This document shows positions 45,372 through 54,034 of a stretch of DNA of 64,000 nucleotides, piece after piece. Each line of letters opens with the position of its first letter. Position 1 is the stretch's first letter. Under the pieces are notes generated by a model. It saw nothing but the letters and a program-made list of their open reading frames with translations. It ran no database searches and had not been told where the DNA came from. Source of the DNA: Burkholderiaceae bacterium (GTDB lineage: Bacteria > Pseudomonadota > Gammaproteobacteria > Burkholderiales > Burkholderiaceae); the NCBI GenBank assembly GCA_947450225.1, contig CANFUO010000004.1:1-64000 (forward strand), read 5' to 3'. Made by a program: the position numbers and the translations under genes.

Positions 45372-47786
45372 ATGCCCGGCAATCTTTTATTACCTACTGA
45401 GCCTATTCAGTTACCTCTACTGCCACTTCGTGATGTAGTGGTATTTCCGCATATGGTAATGCCTTTATTTGTTGGACGCCCTAAGTCAATCAAAGCACTA
45501 GAGGCGGCGATGGAAACCGGAAAAAGTATTCTTTTGGTAGCGCAAAAAACGGCTTCTAAAGACGAGCCCACTGTTCAAGACCTTTATCAAGTCGGCTGTA
45601 TTGCAAATATTTTACAAATGTTAAAGCTTCCCGATGGGACTGTTAAAGTTCTCGTTGAAGGAACGCAGCGTGCGGATGTTAGTCAAGTTGAAGATTCATT
45701 GGGTTATTTTAATTGTGAGGCTACCCCACAGGCGATTAGTCATACTGAGCAATCCGAGACTGAGGCATTAAAAAGAGCAATCGTTGCCCAATTTGACCAA
45801 TACGTCAAACTCAATAAAAAAATTCCCCAAGAAATATTAGCGTCTCTCACTGGTATTGATGATTCAAGTCGATTAGCCGATACGATTTGTGCGCATTTGC
45901 CTATTAAACTTGATCAAAAGCAATTACTTCTTGAGATGAGTGATGTTGTTAAGCGCTTAGAAAGCCTTCTTGGACAGCTTGAAAGTGAAATTGATATTTT
46001 ACAAGTTGAAAAAAGAATTCGGGGGCGTGTCAAACGCCAGATGGAAAAAAGCCAGCGCGAATATTATTTGAATGAACAAGTTAAAGCCATCCAGAAAGAA
46101 TTAGGTGAGGGTGAAGAAGGGGCTGATTTAGAAGAATTAGAGAAAAAAATTAAGTTAGCAAAAATGCCAAAAGAAGCCCTAAAGAAAGCGGAGTCTGAGC
46201 TGAAAAAGTTAAAGCTCATGTCGCCAATGTCAGCAGAGGCAACGGTCGTTAGGAATTATATTGACACCTTGGTCAATCTGCCCTGGAAAAAGAAGAGTAA
46301 GGTTAATAATGATTTAACCCATGCTGAGTCGATCTTGAATGATGATCATTATGGCCTTGATAAAGTTAAAGAACGCATCTTAGAGTATCTTGCTGTTCAG
46401 CAACGCGTTGATAAAGTAAAGGCTCCTATATTGTGTTTGGTTGGCCCTCCAGGCGTTGGCAAAACATCCTTAGGACAATCTATTGCCCGTGCCACCAATC
46501 GTAAATTTGTGCGCATGGCACTCGGTGGTGTTCGTGATGAGTCTGAAATTCGTGGTCATCGAAGAACTTATATTGGCTCTATGCCAGGCAAGATCTTATC
46601 GAGTCTTACTAAAGTAGGGGTTCGCAATCCTCTGTTTTTATTAGATGAGATTGATAAGATGGGTATGGATTTTAGAGGTGACCCCGCAAGTGCGATGTTG
46701 GAAGTCTTGGATCCTGAGCAAAATCATACCTTCCAGGATCATTATGTGGAAGTTGATTTTGATTTATCTGATGTGATGTTTGTTGCTACCTCGAATTCAT
46801 TAAACATTCCTGGGCCTTTATTAGATCGTATGGAAGTCATCCGTCTTGCTGGATATACGGAAGATGAAAAAACGCACATTGCGATGAAGTATCTCTTGCC
46901 TAAGCAGATTAAGAATAATGGCTTAAAGCTTGGCGAAATTGAAGTCAAGGAATCTGCGATTCAGGACATTATTCGTTATTACACCCGTGAGGCGGGCGTT
47001 CGTGCCTTAGAGCGTGAAATTAGTAAGATTTGTCGTAAGGTCGTCAAATTACTATTGCTCAAAAAAGAGCAAGCTCCGATTGTTGTTGATTCTGATAACT
47101 TAGAAAAATTCTTATCCGTGAAACGTTATGATTTTGGTCTTGCGAATAAAGAAAACCAAATTGGACAAGTGACTGGACTTGCTTGGACGGAAGTTGGTGG
47201 CGATTTATTAACAATCGAAGCAGCTTTAATGCCTGGTAAAGGTAATATTATCCGCACAGGTTCGATTGGTGATGTGATGAAAGAGTCTGTCGAAGCAGCA
47301 AGATCCGTAGTTCGGTCACGCTCAAGACAACTCGGTATTCGGGAAGAGACATTCGAGAAAAAAGACGTGCACATCCATTTCCCTGAAGGGGCAACTCCTA
47401 AAGACGGCCCATCAGCTGGTATTGCGATATCGACGGCCTTAGTATCAATATTGACAGGTATTCCAGTGCGTGCAGATATTGCAATGACTGGGGAGATTAC
47501 TTTACGCGGTGAGGTATTGCCCATTGGTGGTTTGAAAGAAAAATTACTAGCCGCTCACCGCGGGGGGATTAAAACGGTATTAATTCCTGAAGATAATGTC
47601 AAAGATCTTACTGAGATTCCTGATAATGTTAAAAATTCCATCGAAATAGTTCCAGTTCGTTGGATCGACAAAGTCTTAGAAATGGCCTTAGAGACAATGC
47701 CTAAAGCCTTAGCTGACGAGGAAGTTGCCATTGCGAAAGAGGCAACGCCTACGAAAACAGAGGCCGAAGAAGTATTAAAGCATTAA
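45372..47786 (+). CDS. lon: ATP-dependent protease Lon
   Basis: The 804-residue protein has the N-terminal substrate domain ([20 protein letters not shown]) and an AAA+ module with [22 protein letters not shown] and GYTEDEK. The protease domain has catalytic Ser near 680 in [11 protein letters not shown] and Lys near 722 in [14 protein letters not shown]. The ATG at 45372 has GGAG ten bases ahead; the TTG five codons earlier is less likely. The 160-base gap after clpX suggests its own promoter, but I could not pick a convincing heat-shock site. Confidence 0.95.
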   Translation: MPGNLLLPTEPIQLPLLPLRDVVVFPHMVMPLFVGRPKSIKALEAAMETGKSILLVAQKTASKDEPTVQDLYQVGCIANILQMLKLPDGTVKVLVEGTQRADVSQVEDSLGYFNCEATPQAISHTEQSETEALKRAIVAQFDQYVKLNKKIPQEILASLTGIDDSSRLADTICAHLPIKLDQKQLLLEMSDVVKRLESLLGQLESEIDILQVEKRIRGRVKRQMEKSQREYYLNEQVKAIQKELGEGEEGADLEELEKKIKLAKMPKEALKKAESELKKLKLMSPMSAEATVVRNYIDTLVNLPWKKKSKVNNDLTHAESILNDDHYGLDKVKERILEYLAVQQRVDKVKAPILCLVGPPGVGKTSLGQSIARATNRKFVRMALGGVRDESEIRGHRRTYIGSMPGKILSSLTKVGVRNPLFLLDEIDKMGMDFRGDPASAMLEVLDPEQNHTFQDHYVEVDFDLSDVMFVATSNSLNIPGPLLDRMEVIRLAGYTEDEKTHIAMKYLLPKQIKNNGLKLGEIEVKESAIQDIIRYYTREAGVRALEREISKICRKVVKLLLLKKEQAPIVVDSDNLEKFLSVKRYDFGLANKENQIGQVTGLAWTEVGGDLLTIEAALMPGKGNIIRTGSIGDVMKESVEAARSVVRSRSRQLGIREETFEKKDVHIHFPEGATPKDGPSAGIAISTALVSILTGIPVRADIAMTGEITLRGEVLPIGGLKEKLLAAHRGGIKTVLIPEDNVKDLTEIPDNVKNSIEIVPVRWIDKVLEMALETMPKALADEEVAIAKEATPTKTEAEEVLKH

Positions 47787-47791
47787 GGTGA

Positions 47792-47820
47792 TTGAATTGG
47801 CTAAAAAATCGATATATAAT
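47792..47820 (+). promoter_or_regulatory. Promoter of tRNA-Val
   Basis: TTGAAT (47792-47797) and a consensus TATAAT (47815-47820) are exactly 17 bases apart, placing transcription start near 47827 and the tRNA about 70 bases downstream. It overlaps the region just past the lon stop codon. Confidence 0.6.
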
Positions 47821-47895
47821 AGAAGACTTTCTTGGATATCGAAGTTGTCCAAGTTGGTTTTTTAAAAGAAAATTGATTTTCTTGAAAGAATTCAA

Positions 47896-47971
47896 GGGTG
47901 CTTAGCTCAGATGGTAGAGCGTCTGCCTTACACGCAGAATGTCGGCGGTTCGATCCCGTCAGCACCCACCA
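47896..47971 (+). tRNA. tRNA-Val (UAC)
   Basis: A 76-base tRNA with encoded CCA. Acceptor GGGTGCT pairs with AGCACCC, the anticodon loop CTTACAC gives UAC, and the T arm has GGTTCGATCCC. Its place between lon and the ppiD-like gene is conserved in Burkholderiales. Confidence 0.96.
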
Positions 47972-48030
47972 CGGTTTCTTCGATTCTTCTCCTTTATACT
48001 CTTTCTTATTACTCTTAAATAATTGATCCT

Positions 48031-49485
48031 ATGCTCGACTACGTCCGCACGCACCAAAAAATTCTACAAATCGTTTTATTAGTACTCATACTGCCTTCAT
48101 TTGTATTTATTGGGGTACAAAGTTATACCGGTATGGGTGGTAAAGATAGTGATGTGGGTAAGGTTGGCAATGATTTAATTACAAGTGTCGAGTTCGATAA
48201 TGCGATCAAGAATCAAGCCCAGCGTTCAGGAATGCCTGCTGAACTTGCAAATTCACCTGGATTTAAAAATAACGTTTTAAATCAACTGATTCAGCAGAAG
48301 TTATTAAAGTACGAACTCCAGGCTTTACATTTACAAGTCTCGGATGACCGTCTGGCAAAAGAATTAAATAGCTTTCCCGAAATCCAGGCTTTAAAAAAGT
48401 CGGATGGGAGCATTGATGCGGATAAATATCGACAACTGCTTCAAAATAATGGACTCAGTGTTGCTCAGTTTCAAAACATGAAACGTTCTGAATTGATGGG
48501 AGCTGATTTACAAAATGCGATTGCCTCGAATCAACAAGGAATTAATTCGACCACAGTTTCAGAAAAATTGATCTCCGCTTATGGTGTTGAAAGAGAAGTG
48601 CAGGTTCTATTCTTTTTAGCAGATCAATATACAAAAAAAATCAAAGTTGAAGAGACTGAATTAAAAGACTACTTTCAAGCCCATCCAGGCGACTTTCAGA
48701 GCACGCCGAGTGCTGATCTGGAATACGTCATCTTGCATCGCGACGCGAAGATGGATGATAAAGAGTTTGCTAAAAAAGCCGATTCATTTGCCAATATTGT
48801 TTATGAACAGGCTGATAGCCTTCAAGCAGTTGCTGATCAATTGAAATTGACTATTCAAAAAGAAAGTGGTCTTACTGCAGGCGGAAAAAAATCATTCAAT
48901 AAAGATCATCCTTTAAATGATGTCAAAGCGCTAAAGGCTATTTTTAAAGATGAAGTCCTAAAATCAAATAAGAATACGGAAGCAATTCAACTGGCGAATG
49001 GCGATTTAATTTCAGTACATGTCACCCAATTTAATCCTGCTCAAACCCGAAAATTTGAAGAGGTTAAAGCTGATATTGAAAAAAGAGTGACATTGAAAAA
49101 ATCGGAAGAAATGGCCATTACTGATGGTCAGAAGTTGGCTGAGCAATTAGAAAAAAATCCACAACTCAAACTTACTGGAAAAGAATTTTCAAAGTCTATT
49201 TGGGTATCAAGAAATAAGCCTCTTGATTTACAAGGAGAGCCCTTTGAGAAAGTATTTGCGGTTGATCCTACTCAATTACCCCAAGTTGTATCAGCAAAAA
49301 TCCCTGGTTTTGGATTAGCTATTTATCGCATTAATCAAGCAAGAGAAGCAAAGGATCTTAATCCTAAAGCAGCTATTGAACAGTTTAAACAAATAGCCGA
49401 ACTCAACTTACAAAACGAATTGGCTGCTTATTATAGTAATATGCGCGATCGTGCAAAAGTTAAGATTTATAAATCTCTACAGTAG
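48031..49485 (+). CDS. ppiD: PpiD-like periplasmic chaperone without parvulin domain
   Basis: The 484-residue protein is anchored by one N-terminal transmembrane helix (residues ~14-34) after LDYVRTHQK. A SurA_N-like region follows, with FKNNVLNQLIQQKLLKYEL and DADKYRQLLQNNGLS. PpiD of related bacteria is ~620-640 residues and has a parvulin domain in the middle. Here the expected ASHILI, GGDLD and FGYHI motifs are absent, and the protein passes to the C-terminal domain directly. It probably acts as a chaperone at the Sec translocon without isomerase activity (inference). Confidence 0.8.
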   Translation: MLDYVRTHQKILQIVLLVLILPSFVFIGVQSYTGMGGKDSDVGKVGNDLITSVEFDNAIKNQAQRSGMPAELANSPGFKNNVLNQLIQQKLLKYELQALHLQVSDDRLAKELNSFPEIQALKKSDGSIDADKYRQLLQNNGLSVAQFQNMKRSELMGADLQNAIASNQQGINSTTVSEKLISAYGVEREVQVLFFLADQYTKKIKVEETELKDYFQAHPGDFQSTPSADLEYVILHRDAKMDDKEFAKKADSFANIVYEQADSLQAVADQLKLTIQKESGLTAGGKKSFNKDHPLNDVKALKAIFKDEVLKSNKNTEAIQLANGDLISVHVTQFNPAQTRKFEEVKADIEKRVTLKKSEEMAITDGQKLAEQLEKNPQLKLTGKEFSKSIWVSRNKPLDLQGEPFEKVFAVDPTQLPQVVSAKIPGFGLAIYRINQAREAKDLNPKAAIEQFKQIAELNLQNELAAYYSNMRDRAKVKIYKSLQ

Positions 49486-50115
49486 TTTTTTTAAAGTAGG
49501 CAATACGTTTTTAAGTAATATGGCTTGGGCATTTTGATTTGGGTGAATGCCATCCTCTTGAAAATACTCGCGCTTGGTAGCGATGCCTTCAAAAAAGAAC
49601 GGAACAAGTAATGATTGGGTATTCTTTCCTAGATCCACATACATCTTCGAGAACTGTGCTGTATATTCTGGGCCGTAATTGGTGGGTATTTTCATGCCGA
49701 GAATTAATACTTTAGCGCCATTGTTTTTACTGATTTGAATAATTTCGTGAAGATTTTGATAGGTCGTTGCAAGCGGAAATCCCCTTAGAGCATCATTCGC
49801 ACCTAACTCTACAATCACAATACTGGGCTTGTGTTGTTGTATGAGGCTTGATATGCGTGCTTTACCCCCAGCTGATGTCTCACCACTAATGCTTGAATTG
49901 ACGATGGAGTATTTGGATTGATCTCTTTTTAAGTTCTCTTGCAGTAAATTTACCCAACTAGTGCCCATTGGTAAGCCATAGCCAGCAGAGATACTGTCCC
50001 CTAGTATCAGAATTTGATGGGGGGCACTGTTCTGCGCTAAAACCCCAATTGATGTATTAATCAGGATAAGAAAACCAATGCAGTTTTGTAAGATAATTGA
50101 GAGTAATCTATTCAT
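49477..50115 (-). CDS. tesA: SGNH/GDSL arylesterase (TesA-like)
   Basis: The 212-residue protein has a signal peptide (residues 1-28) and the SGNH blocks: ILGDSISAGYGL with Ser41, SISGETSAGGKARI, ELGANDALRG, and DGIHPN with Asp188 and His191. It resembles TesA thioesterase/lysophospholipase I and should act in the periplasm. It is divergent from the ABC ATPase gene, with only nine bases between start codons, the same partner as in E. coli (ybbA). The 3' end overlaps the ppiD-like gene by nine bases. Confidence 0.88.
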   Translation of the reverse strand: MNRLLSIILQNCIGFLILINTSIGVLAQNSAPHQILILGDSISAGYGLPMGTSWVNLLQENLKRDQSKYSIVNSSISGETSAGGKARISSLIQQHKPSIVIVELGANDALRGFPLATTYQNLHEIIQISKNNGAKVLILGMKIPTNYGPEYTAQFSKMYVDLGKNTQSLLVPFFFEGIATKREYFQEDGIHPNQNAQAILLKNVLPTLKKLL

Positions 50116-50124
50116 GGCTTATAT

Positions 50125-50802
50125 ATGTCCCTAAAACCTCTCATAGAAGTTCAGCAATTAAGTAAAAATGTATCTTCTCATGAGGGTGTATTGCCTATAC
50201 TAAATGATATTAATTTTTCTATCTACGAAAAAGAAACGGTCGCCATTTTAGGTGCATCTGGATCCGGAAAAACCTCATTACTCAGTATCATGGCAGGACT
50301 CGACCCTGAGTATTTGGGTTCTGCAAAACTATTTAAGCAAGAATTAAAAGACTTATCAGAGGACCAAAGAGCTTCTCTCAGAAAAAAGCATGTTGGTTTT
50401 GTTTTTCAGTCTTTTTTACTTATCCCAGAATTAAATGCATTAGAAAACATCTGTTTACCTTTAGAGATATCCGGAAAATTAAGCCCACTGCTCATCGATA
50501 AGGCGAAGAGTTTATTAGATAAAATTGGTTTATCTCATAGAGCGAAACACTATCCAAGCACCTTATCTGGTGGAGAGCAACAACGTATTGCATTAGCAAG
50601 AGCTTTTATTAGCGAACCTCAAGTGTTATTCTTAGATGAACCAACCGGAAGTCTTGATTTAGGAAACGGAAAAATGATTATTGATCTTTTGTTTGAGCTC
50701 AATCGAGACCTAGGTACAACCATTGTGATGGTGACGCATGACATAGAATTATCTCAACAATGTGCTAGAGTTTTAACATTAAAAGGCGGTAAATTAGTCT
50801 AA
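50125..50802 (+). CDS. ABC transporter ATPase (YbbA/LolD type)
   Basis: The 225-residue ATPase has Walker A at residues 43-51 (GASGSGKTS), the Q-loop FVFQSFLLIPELNALENI, the signature LSGGEQQRIALARA, and Walker B VLFLDEPTGSLD. The His switch is VTHD. It belongs to the MacB/LolD/YbbA group, which pairs with an FtsX-like permease. The usual ybbP permease is not next to it, so the partner must lie elsewhere or be missing. Confidence 0.88.
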   Translation: MSLKPLIEVQQLSKNVSSHEGVLPILNDINFSIYEKETVAILGASGSGKTSLLSIMAGLDPEYLGSAKLFKQELKDLSEDQRASLRKKHVGFVFQSFLLIPELNALENICLPLEISGKLSPLLIDKAKSLLDKIGLSHRAKHYPSTLSGGEQQRIALARAFISEPQVLFLDEPTGSLDLGNGKMIIDLLFELNRDLGTTIVMVTHDIELSQQCARVLTLKGGKLV

Positions 50803-50842
50803 AAATTATAATGAAATAAGTGGTGTTATCAAAGGAAAAAAA

Positions 50843-51868
50843 ATGAAAAAATTATTAGTTGCACTTAGTCTTTCAGTGTTATCAATGGCATTTGCCAAAG
50901 ATCCAGTTGACAGCAACGCGTCGACGGCTAAGGAGTCTAAAACCACGACTGATGCCATTGTAAAAAAAGAAACGGCGGATGAAAAAAAAGCAAGGATCGC
51001 TGAAGAGAAAAAAGCTGCTGCTGCGAAAAAAGAGCAGGACGCTTTAAAAGCGAAGGAAGCTAAAGAGACGGCCAAAAAAGAAAAAGCCGATAAACTTGCA
51101 AAAGCAAAAGAAGAAAAAGCAGCAGCTGCTAAAGAAAAAAAAGATGCTGTAGCTAAGGCAAAAGAAGAAAAGGACCTTACTGCAAAAGAGAAGTCAGAAA
51201 AAATTAGCAAAGCAAAAGAAGAAAAAGAAGCCAATCAAAAAGACAAGACAGATAAAACAACAAAGTCAAAAGATGATAAAGAGACAGCCGTAAAGGAAAA
51301 GGCAAAAGAAACAAAAGATAAATCGAAAGATGCCAAAGAGACAGTAGTAAAAGAGTCCGCCGTAAAAGATAAGTCAAAAGAAGAAAAAGAAGCCAATCAA
51401 AAAGACAAGACAGATAAAACAACAAAGTCAAAAGATGATAAAGAGACAGCCGTAAAGGAAAAGGCGAAAGAAACAAAAGATAAGTCTTCGGCAAAAGAGG
51501 TTGAAGACAATCCAGTAGCCAAGAAAAAACAAGAGGTAAAAGAAGCGCCAAAACAAGTTGAATCTAAAACGAAGGAAAATCCTGTTGCTCTACCATCACC
51601 CAAAAAAGAGCCTGAAGTTGTTAAAGAGAAACCTCCTGTAGCTAAACAAACACCTAAGACTGTTCCAGCTTCAGGTTCGCCTGAGTCAGATGGAGCTGCG
51701 GCAAGATCAAAACTTGGGGATTTAAAACCAGGCCCTAATGATGTAGATAAAAATGGAAAGCAGTTAACTCAACAGCAAATGAAAATGAAAGAATGTTCAT
51801 CCATGGGTAAGGGTAGAAATCAAGCTGATTTCAGGGCATTTATGAGTGAATGTCTTAAAAACGATTAA
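50843..51868 (+). CDS. Exported lysine-rich protein with C-terminal PsiF-like repeat
   Basis: The 341-residue product has a Sec signal peptide (residues 1-18, ending AFA). A very long low-complexity region rich in Lys, Ala, Glu and Asp follows, then a Pro/Ser region and a C-terminal segment QQMKMKECSSMG with DFRAFMSECLKND. The latter matches one PsiF repeat, the two-Cys motif of the E. coli phosphate-starvation-inducible protein PsiF. Two near-identical 36-codon blocks lie inside the Lys-rich region. An AAAGGA site precedes the start. The function is unknown; the middle is probably disordered or coiled and strongly charged. Confidence 0.7.
   Translation: MKKLLVALSLSVLSMAFAKDPVDSNASTAKESKTTTDAIVKKETADEKKARIAEEKKAAAAKKEQDALKAKEAKETAKKEKADKLAKAKEEKAAAAKEKKDAVAKAKEEKDLTAKEKSEKISKAKEEKEANQKDKTDKTTKSKDDKETAVKEKAKETKDKSKDAKETVVKESAVKDKSKEEKEANQKDKTDKTTKSKDDKETAVKEKAKETKDKSSAKEVEDNPVAKKKQEVKEAPKQVESKTKENPVALPSPKKEPEVVKEKPPVAKQTPKTVPASGSPESDGAAARSKLGDLKPGPNDVDKNGKQLTQQQMKMKECSSMGKGRNQADFRAFMSECLKND
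51213..51321 (+). repeat. Direct repeat copy 1 in the Lys-rich gene
   Basis: A 109-base block that recurs at 51375-51483 with one mismatch (51304 A versus 51466 G). The period of 162 bases equals 54 codons, so the duplication keeps the frame. Confidence 0.9.
51375..51483 (+). repeat. Direct repeat copy 2 in the Lys-rich gene
   Basis: This is the second copy of the 109-base block. The near identity implies a recent in-frame duplication or ongoing gene conversion. Confidence 0.9.
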
Positions 51869-51923
51869 TTTTTTAATACATGAGTTTTATAGTTTATTTA
51901 ACTTTTTACTACAAGGAAATTGT

Positions 51924-52535
51924 ATGCATGTTTTACTAAAACGTAGTATGTTGAGTTTTGTTGTAACTTGGTTCGCTCTTTTGTTAACTGGATGTGGTTA
52001 CAACACTTTTCAAACAACTGATGAGCAAGTTAAGGCAGACTGGGCTGAAGTTTTAAATCAATATCAACGCCGTGCAGATTTAATACCTAATTTAGTTGCT
52101 ACGGTTCAGGGCTATGCTACTCAAGAAAAAGAAGTATTAACTCAGATTACAGAAGCACGTTCACGCGTGGGGTCGATGCAGGCTACTCCAGAATTGATTA
52201 ACGATCCTGAGGCTTTTAAGAAATACTTAGCAGCTCAAAATGAGTTGAAGGGATCTTTGTCGCGATTGATGGTTGTTGCTGAAAACTACCCAGCGCTTAA
52301 ATCTGATCAAAACTTTAGAGATCTGTCTGCGCAATTAGAGGGCACTGAAAACAGGATTACAGTTGCACGTAATCGTTATATTAAAGCTGTCCAAGAATAT
52401 AACCTTGCTGTAAGAACTTTCCCCAACAATATAACGGCGATGCTCTTTGGCTATAAAGCAAAACCAAACTTTACGGTTGAAAATGAAGCCGTTATTGCTA
52501 AGCCGCCGACTGTGCAATTTAATAATCCTAAATAA
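51924..52535 (+). CDS. lemA: LemA family lipoprotein
   Basis: From the ATG at 51924 (AAGGA just upstream) the product is 203 residues. Its signal ends in a lipobox (LLTG before Cys24), then GYNTFQTTDEQVKADWAEVL and QRRADLIPNLVATVQGYA, the LemA signature. SRLMVVAENYPALKSDQNF is the other conserved block. LemA proteins are helical envelope proteins of unclear function. The frame is open back to 51846, but that start would overlap the previous gene and lacks a ribosome site. Two TPM-domain genes follow directly. Confidence 0.9.
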   Translation: MHVLLKRSMLSFVVTWFALLLTGCGYNTFQTTDEQVKADWAEVLNQYQRRADLIPNLVATVQGYATQEKEVLTQITEARSRVGSMQATPELINDPEAFKKYLAAQNELKGSLSRLMVVAENYPALKSDQNFRDLSAQLEGTENRITVARNRYIKAVQEYNLAVRTFPNNITAMLFGYKAKPNFTVENEAVIAKPPTVQFNNPK

Positions 52536-52538
52536 TTA

Positions 52539-53501
52539 ATGCTCAAATTGATACAAGTGCTAGAACATCGTTTTCTAGCACTTTTTATTTTTCTAGTTGG
52601 TACTTTAGGGCCTCTTCAGGTTATTGGCCAAAATGTGTCTACCAGCCAACCTCTGCGTGGCGCAGCTTTTGAAAAAAGCTCTGCTAGAGATGCTGATTTA
52701 GCAAAAATACCAGTATTAAAGTCCCAAGTTACTGATTTAACAGGTACTTTAACAGCGTCCCAGATCACTGCGCTTGAGCAAAAATTAACTGCCTTTGAGG
52801 CTCGCAAAGGGAGTCAAATTGCCATCTTATTGGTGTCAAGTACACAACCCGAAGCGATTGAGCAATATACCTTAAGAGTTGTTGAAAAGTGGCAATTAGG
52901 AAGAAAAAAAATTGATGATGGCATCCTCTTATTGGTTGCTAAAGATGACCGTCGACTTCGGTTTGAGGTGGGTTATGGTTTAGAAGGTGCCGTTAATGAT
53001 TTAACCGCAAAACGAATCATTACAGAAATCATTACCCCTTACTTTAAACAAGGCCAGTTTTATGAAGGTATCAATGCGGGGATTGATCAATTAATGAAGG
53101 TTGTAGATGGTGAGAATTTACCAGCACCTGTTGTGAAAAGCCAAGCTGCAGACTATTCTCAAGACGGTGGGATGGAAGGTGTTCTTTTAATTGCCTTTAT
53201 GGGATCCATTTTTCTTGGGGGGATTTTAAAAAGTATTTTAGGAAAGACCCTTGGGGGTATAACTACAGCTGGCCTGATTGGATTTCTGGCCTTTGTCCTG
53301 ACGGGTGTTGTTGGGATCGCCATTATTGCTGGATTAATTGGCCTTGTAGCATCTATGATGGGAGGGCTTGCTGGTCGCGGTGGTCCTATCATCTTCCCTA
53401 GTGGGGGTGGTTTTGGTCATCGTGGCGGTGGATTCGGTGGTGGGGGATTTGGCGGTGGTGGTGGCGGATTCGGGGGCGGTGGTGCCTCAGGGGGGTGGTA
53501 A
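52539..53501 (+). CDS. TPM-domain membrane protein (YgcG-like)
   Basis: The 320-residue protein has a signal peptide (~31 residues) and a TPM domain (VTDLTGTLTASQITALEQKL, GSQIAILLVSST, GILLLVAKDDRRLRFEVGYGLEG). Two hydrophobic helices follow, then a glycine-rich tail made of GGGFGG-type runs. TPM domains resemble the thylakoid repair factor TLP18.3/Psb32. The gene is three bases after lemA, a pairing common in bacteria. It is probably anchored in the inner membrane. Confidence 0.88.
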   Translation: MLKLIQVLEHRFLALFIFLVGTLGPLQVIGQNVSTSQPLRGAAFEKSSARDADLAKIPVLKSQVTDLTGTLTASQITALEQKLTAFEARKGSQIAILLVSSTQPEAIEQYTLRVVEKWQLGRKKIDDGILLLVAKDDRRLRFEVGYGLEGAVNDLTAKRIITEIITPYFKQGQFYEGINAGIDQLMKVVDGENLPAPVVKSQAADYSQDGGMEGVLLIAFMGSIFLGGILKSILGKTLGGITTAGLIGFLAFVLTGVVGIAIIAGLIGLVASMMGGLAGRGGPIIFPSGGGFGHRGGGFGGGGFGGGGGGFGGGGASGGW

Positions 53502-54001
53502 TGCAATTTTTCAATCGACTATTGAGGCATTTGTTTGCCACAAACTACTTCACAAAGAAGCACTTTACTCAGCTAACGCTTCAACGTATCGAAGCCGCGA
53601 TAGCACAGAGCGAAATAACCCATAGTGGGCAAATCCGCTTTATTGTAGAAACTTCTTTATCTCCTTTGGCTCTATATCACCGTCAAAGCGCTCGGGAGAG
53701 GGCTTTGGAGATTTTTTCCTTATTTAGAGTTTGGGACACCGCAGACAATAACGGTGTTTTAATTTACCTGTTAATGGCCGATCATGACTTTGAAATTATC
53801 GCAGATCGCAATATTCACCTTCGTGCGGGCGGTGATTACTGGGTTTCAGTTTGCAAAGAAATCGAAGTTTTATTAAAAAATCAAGAGTTTGAGAAGGGTG
53901 TTCTGCTTGGTATTGAGCGGATTCATCAAGTTTTAAGGGCGCATTTTCCCGCTGAAGTAATAACCCCGAATGAATTGCCTGATTTACCCCTCATCATTTA
54001 A
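53501..54001 (+). CDS. Second TPM-domain protein
   Basis: The 166-residue protein starts at an ATG overlapping the previous TAA (TAATG). It contains a TPM-type domain with SGQIRFIVETSLSP, then RALEIFSLFRVWDTADNNGV, LIYLLMADHDFEIIADRNIH and a C-terminal IERIHQVLRAHFP. It has no signal peptide or clear membrane helix, so it may be cytoplasmic. It forms a lemA-TPM-TPM operon, an arrangement seen in many Burkholderiales. Confidence 0.85.
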   Translation: MQFFNRLLRHLFATNYFTKKHFTQLTLQRIEAAIAQSEITHSGQIRFIVETSLSPLALYHRQSARERALEIFSLFRVWDTADNNGVLIYLLMADHDFEIIADRNIHLRAGGDYWVSVCKEIEVLLKNQEFEKGVLLGIERIHQVLRAHFPAEVITPNELPDLPLII

Positions 54002-54034
54002 CTGAGTTGTCTTGGCATTTCGTATAATCTGAGT

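Noticed and set aside
47126-47524. 132-residue minus-strand frame
   Set aside because: It is antisense to the conserved Lon protease domain and has no family features.
51213-51483. CRISPR-like or transposon repeat
   Set aside because: There are only two copies, both in-frame within a coding region, with no spacer pattern or cas genes.
51204-51551. 115-residue hydrophobic antisense frame
   Set aside because: It is the complement of the Lys/Glu-rich repeats; Leu-rich translation follows automatically from AAA/GAA-rich coding DNA.
53368-53625. 85-residue Val-rich frame overlapping the TPM genes
   Set aside because: It is a frame-shifted reading of glycine-rich GGT/GGC codons and lacks a ribosome site.
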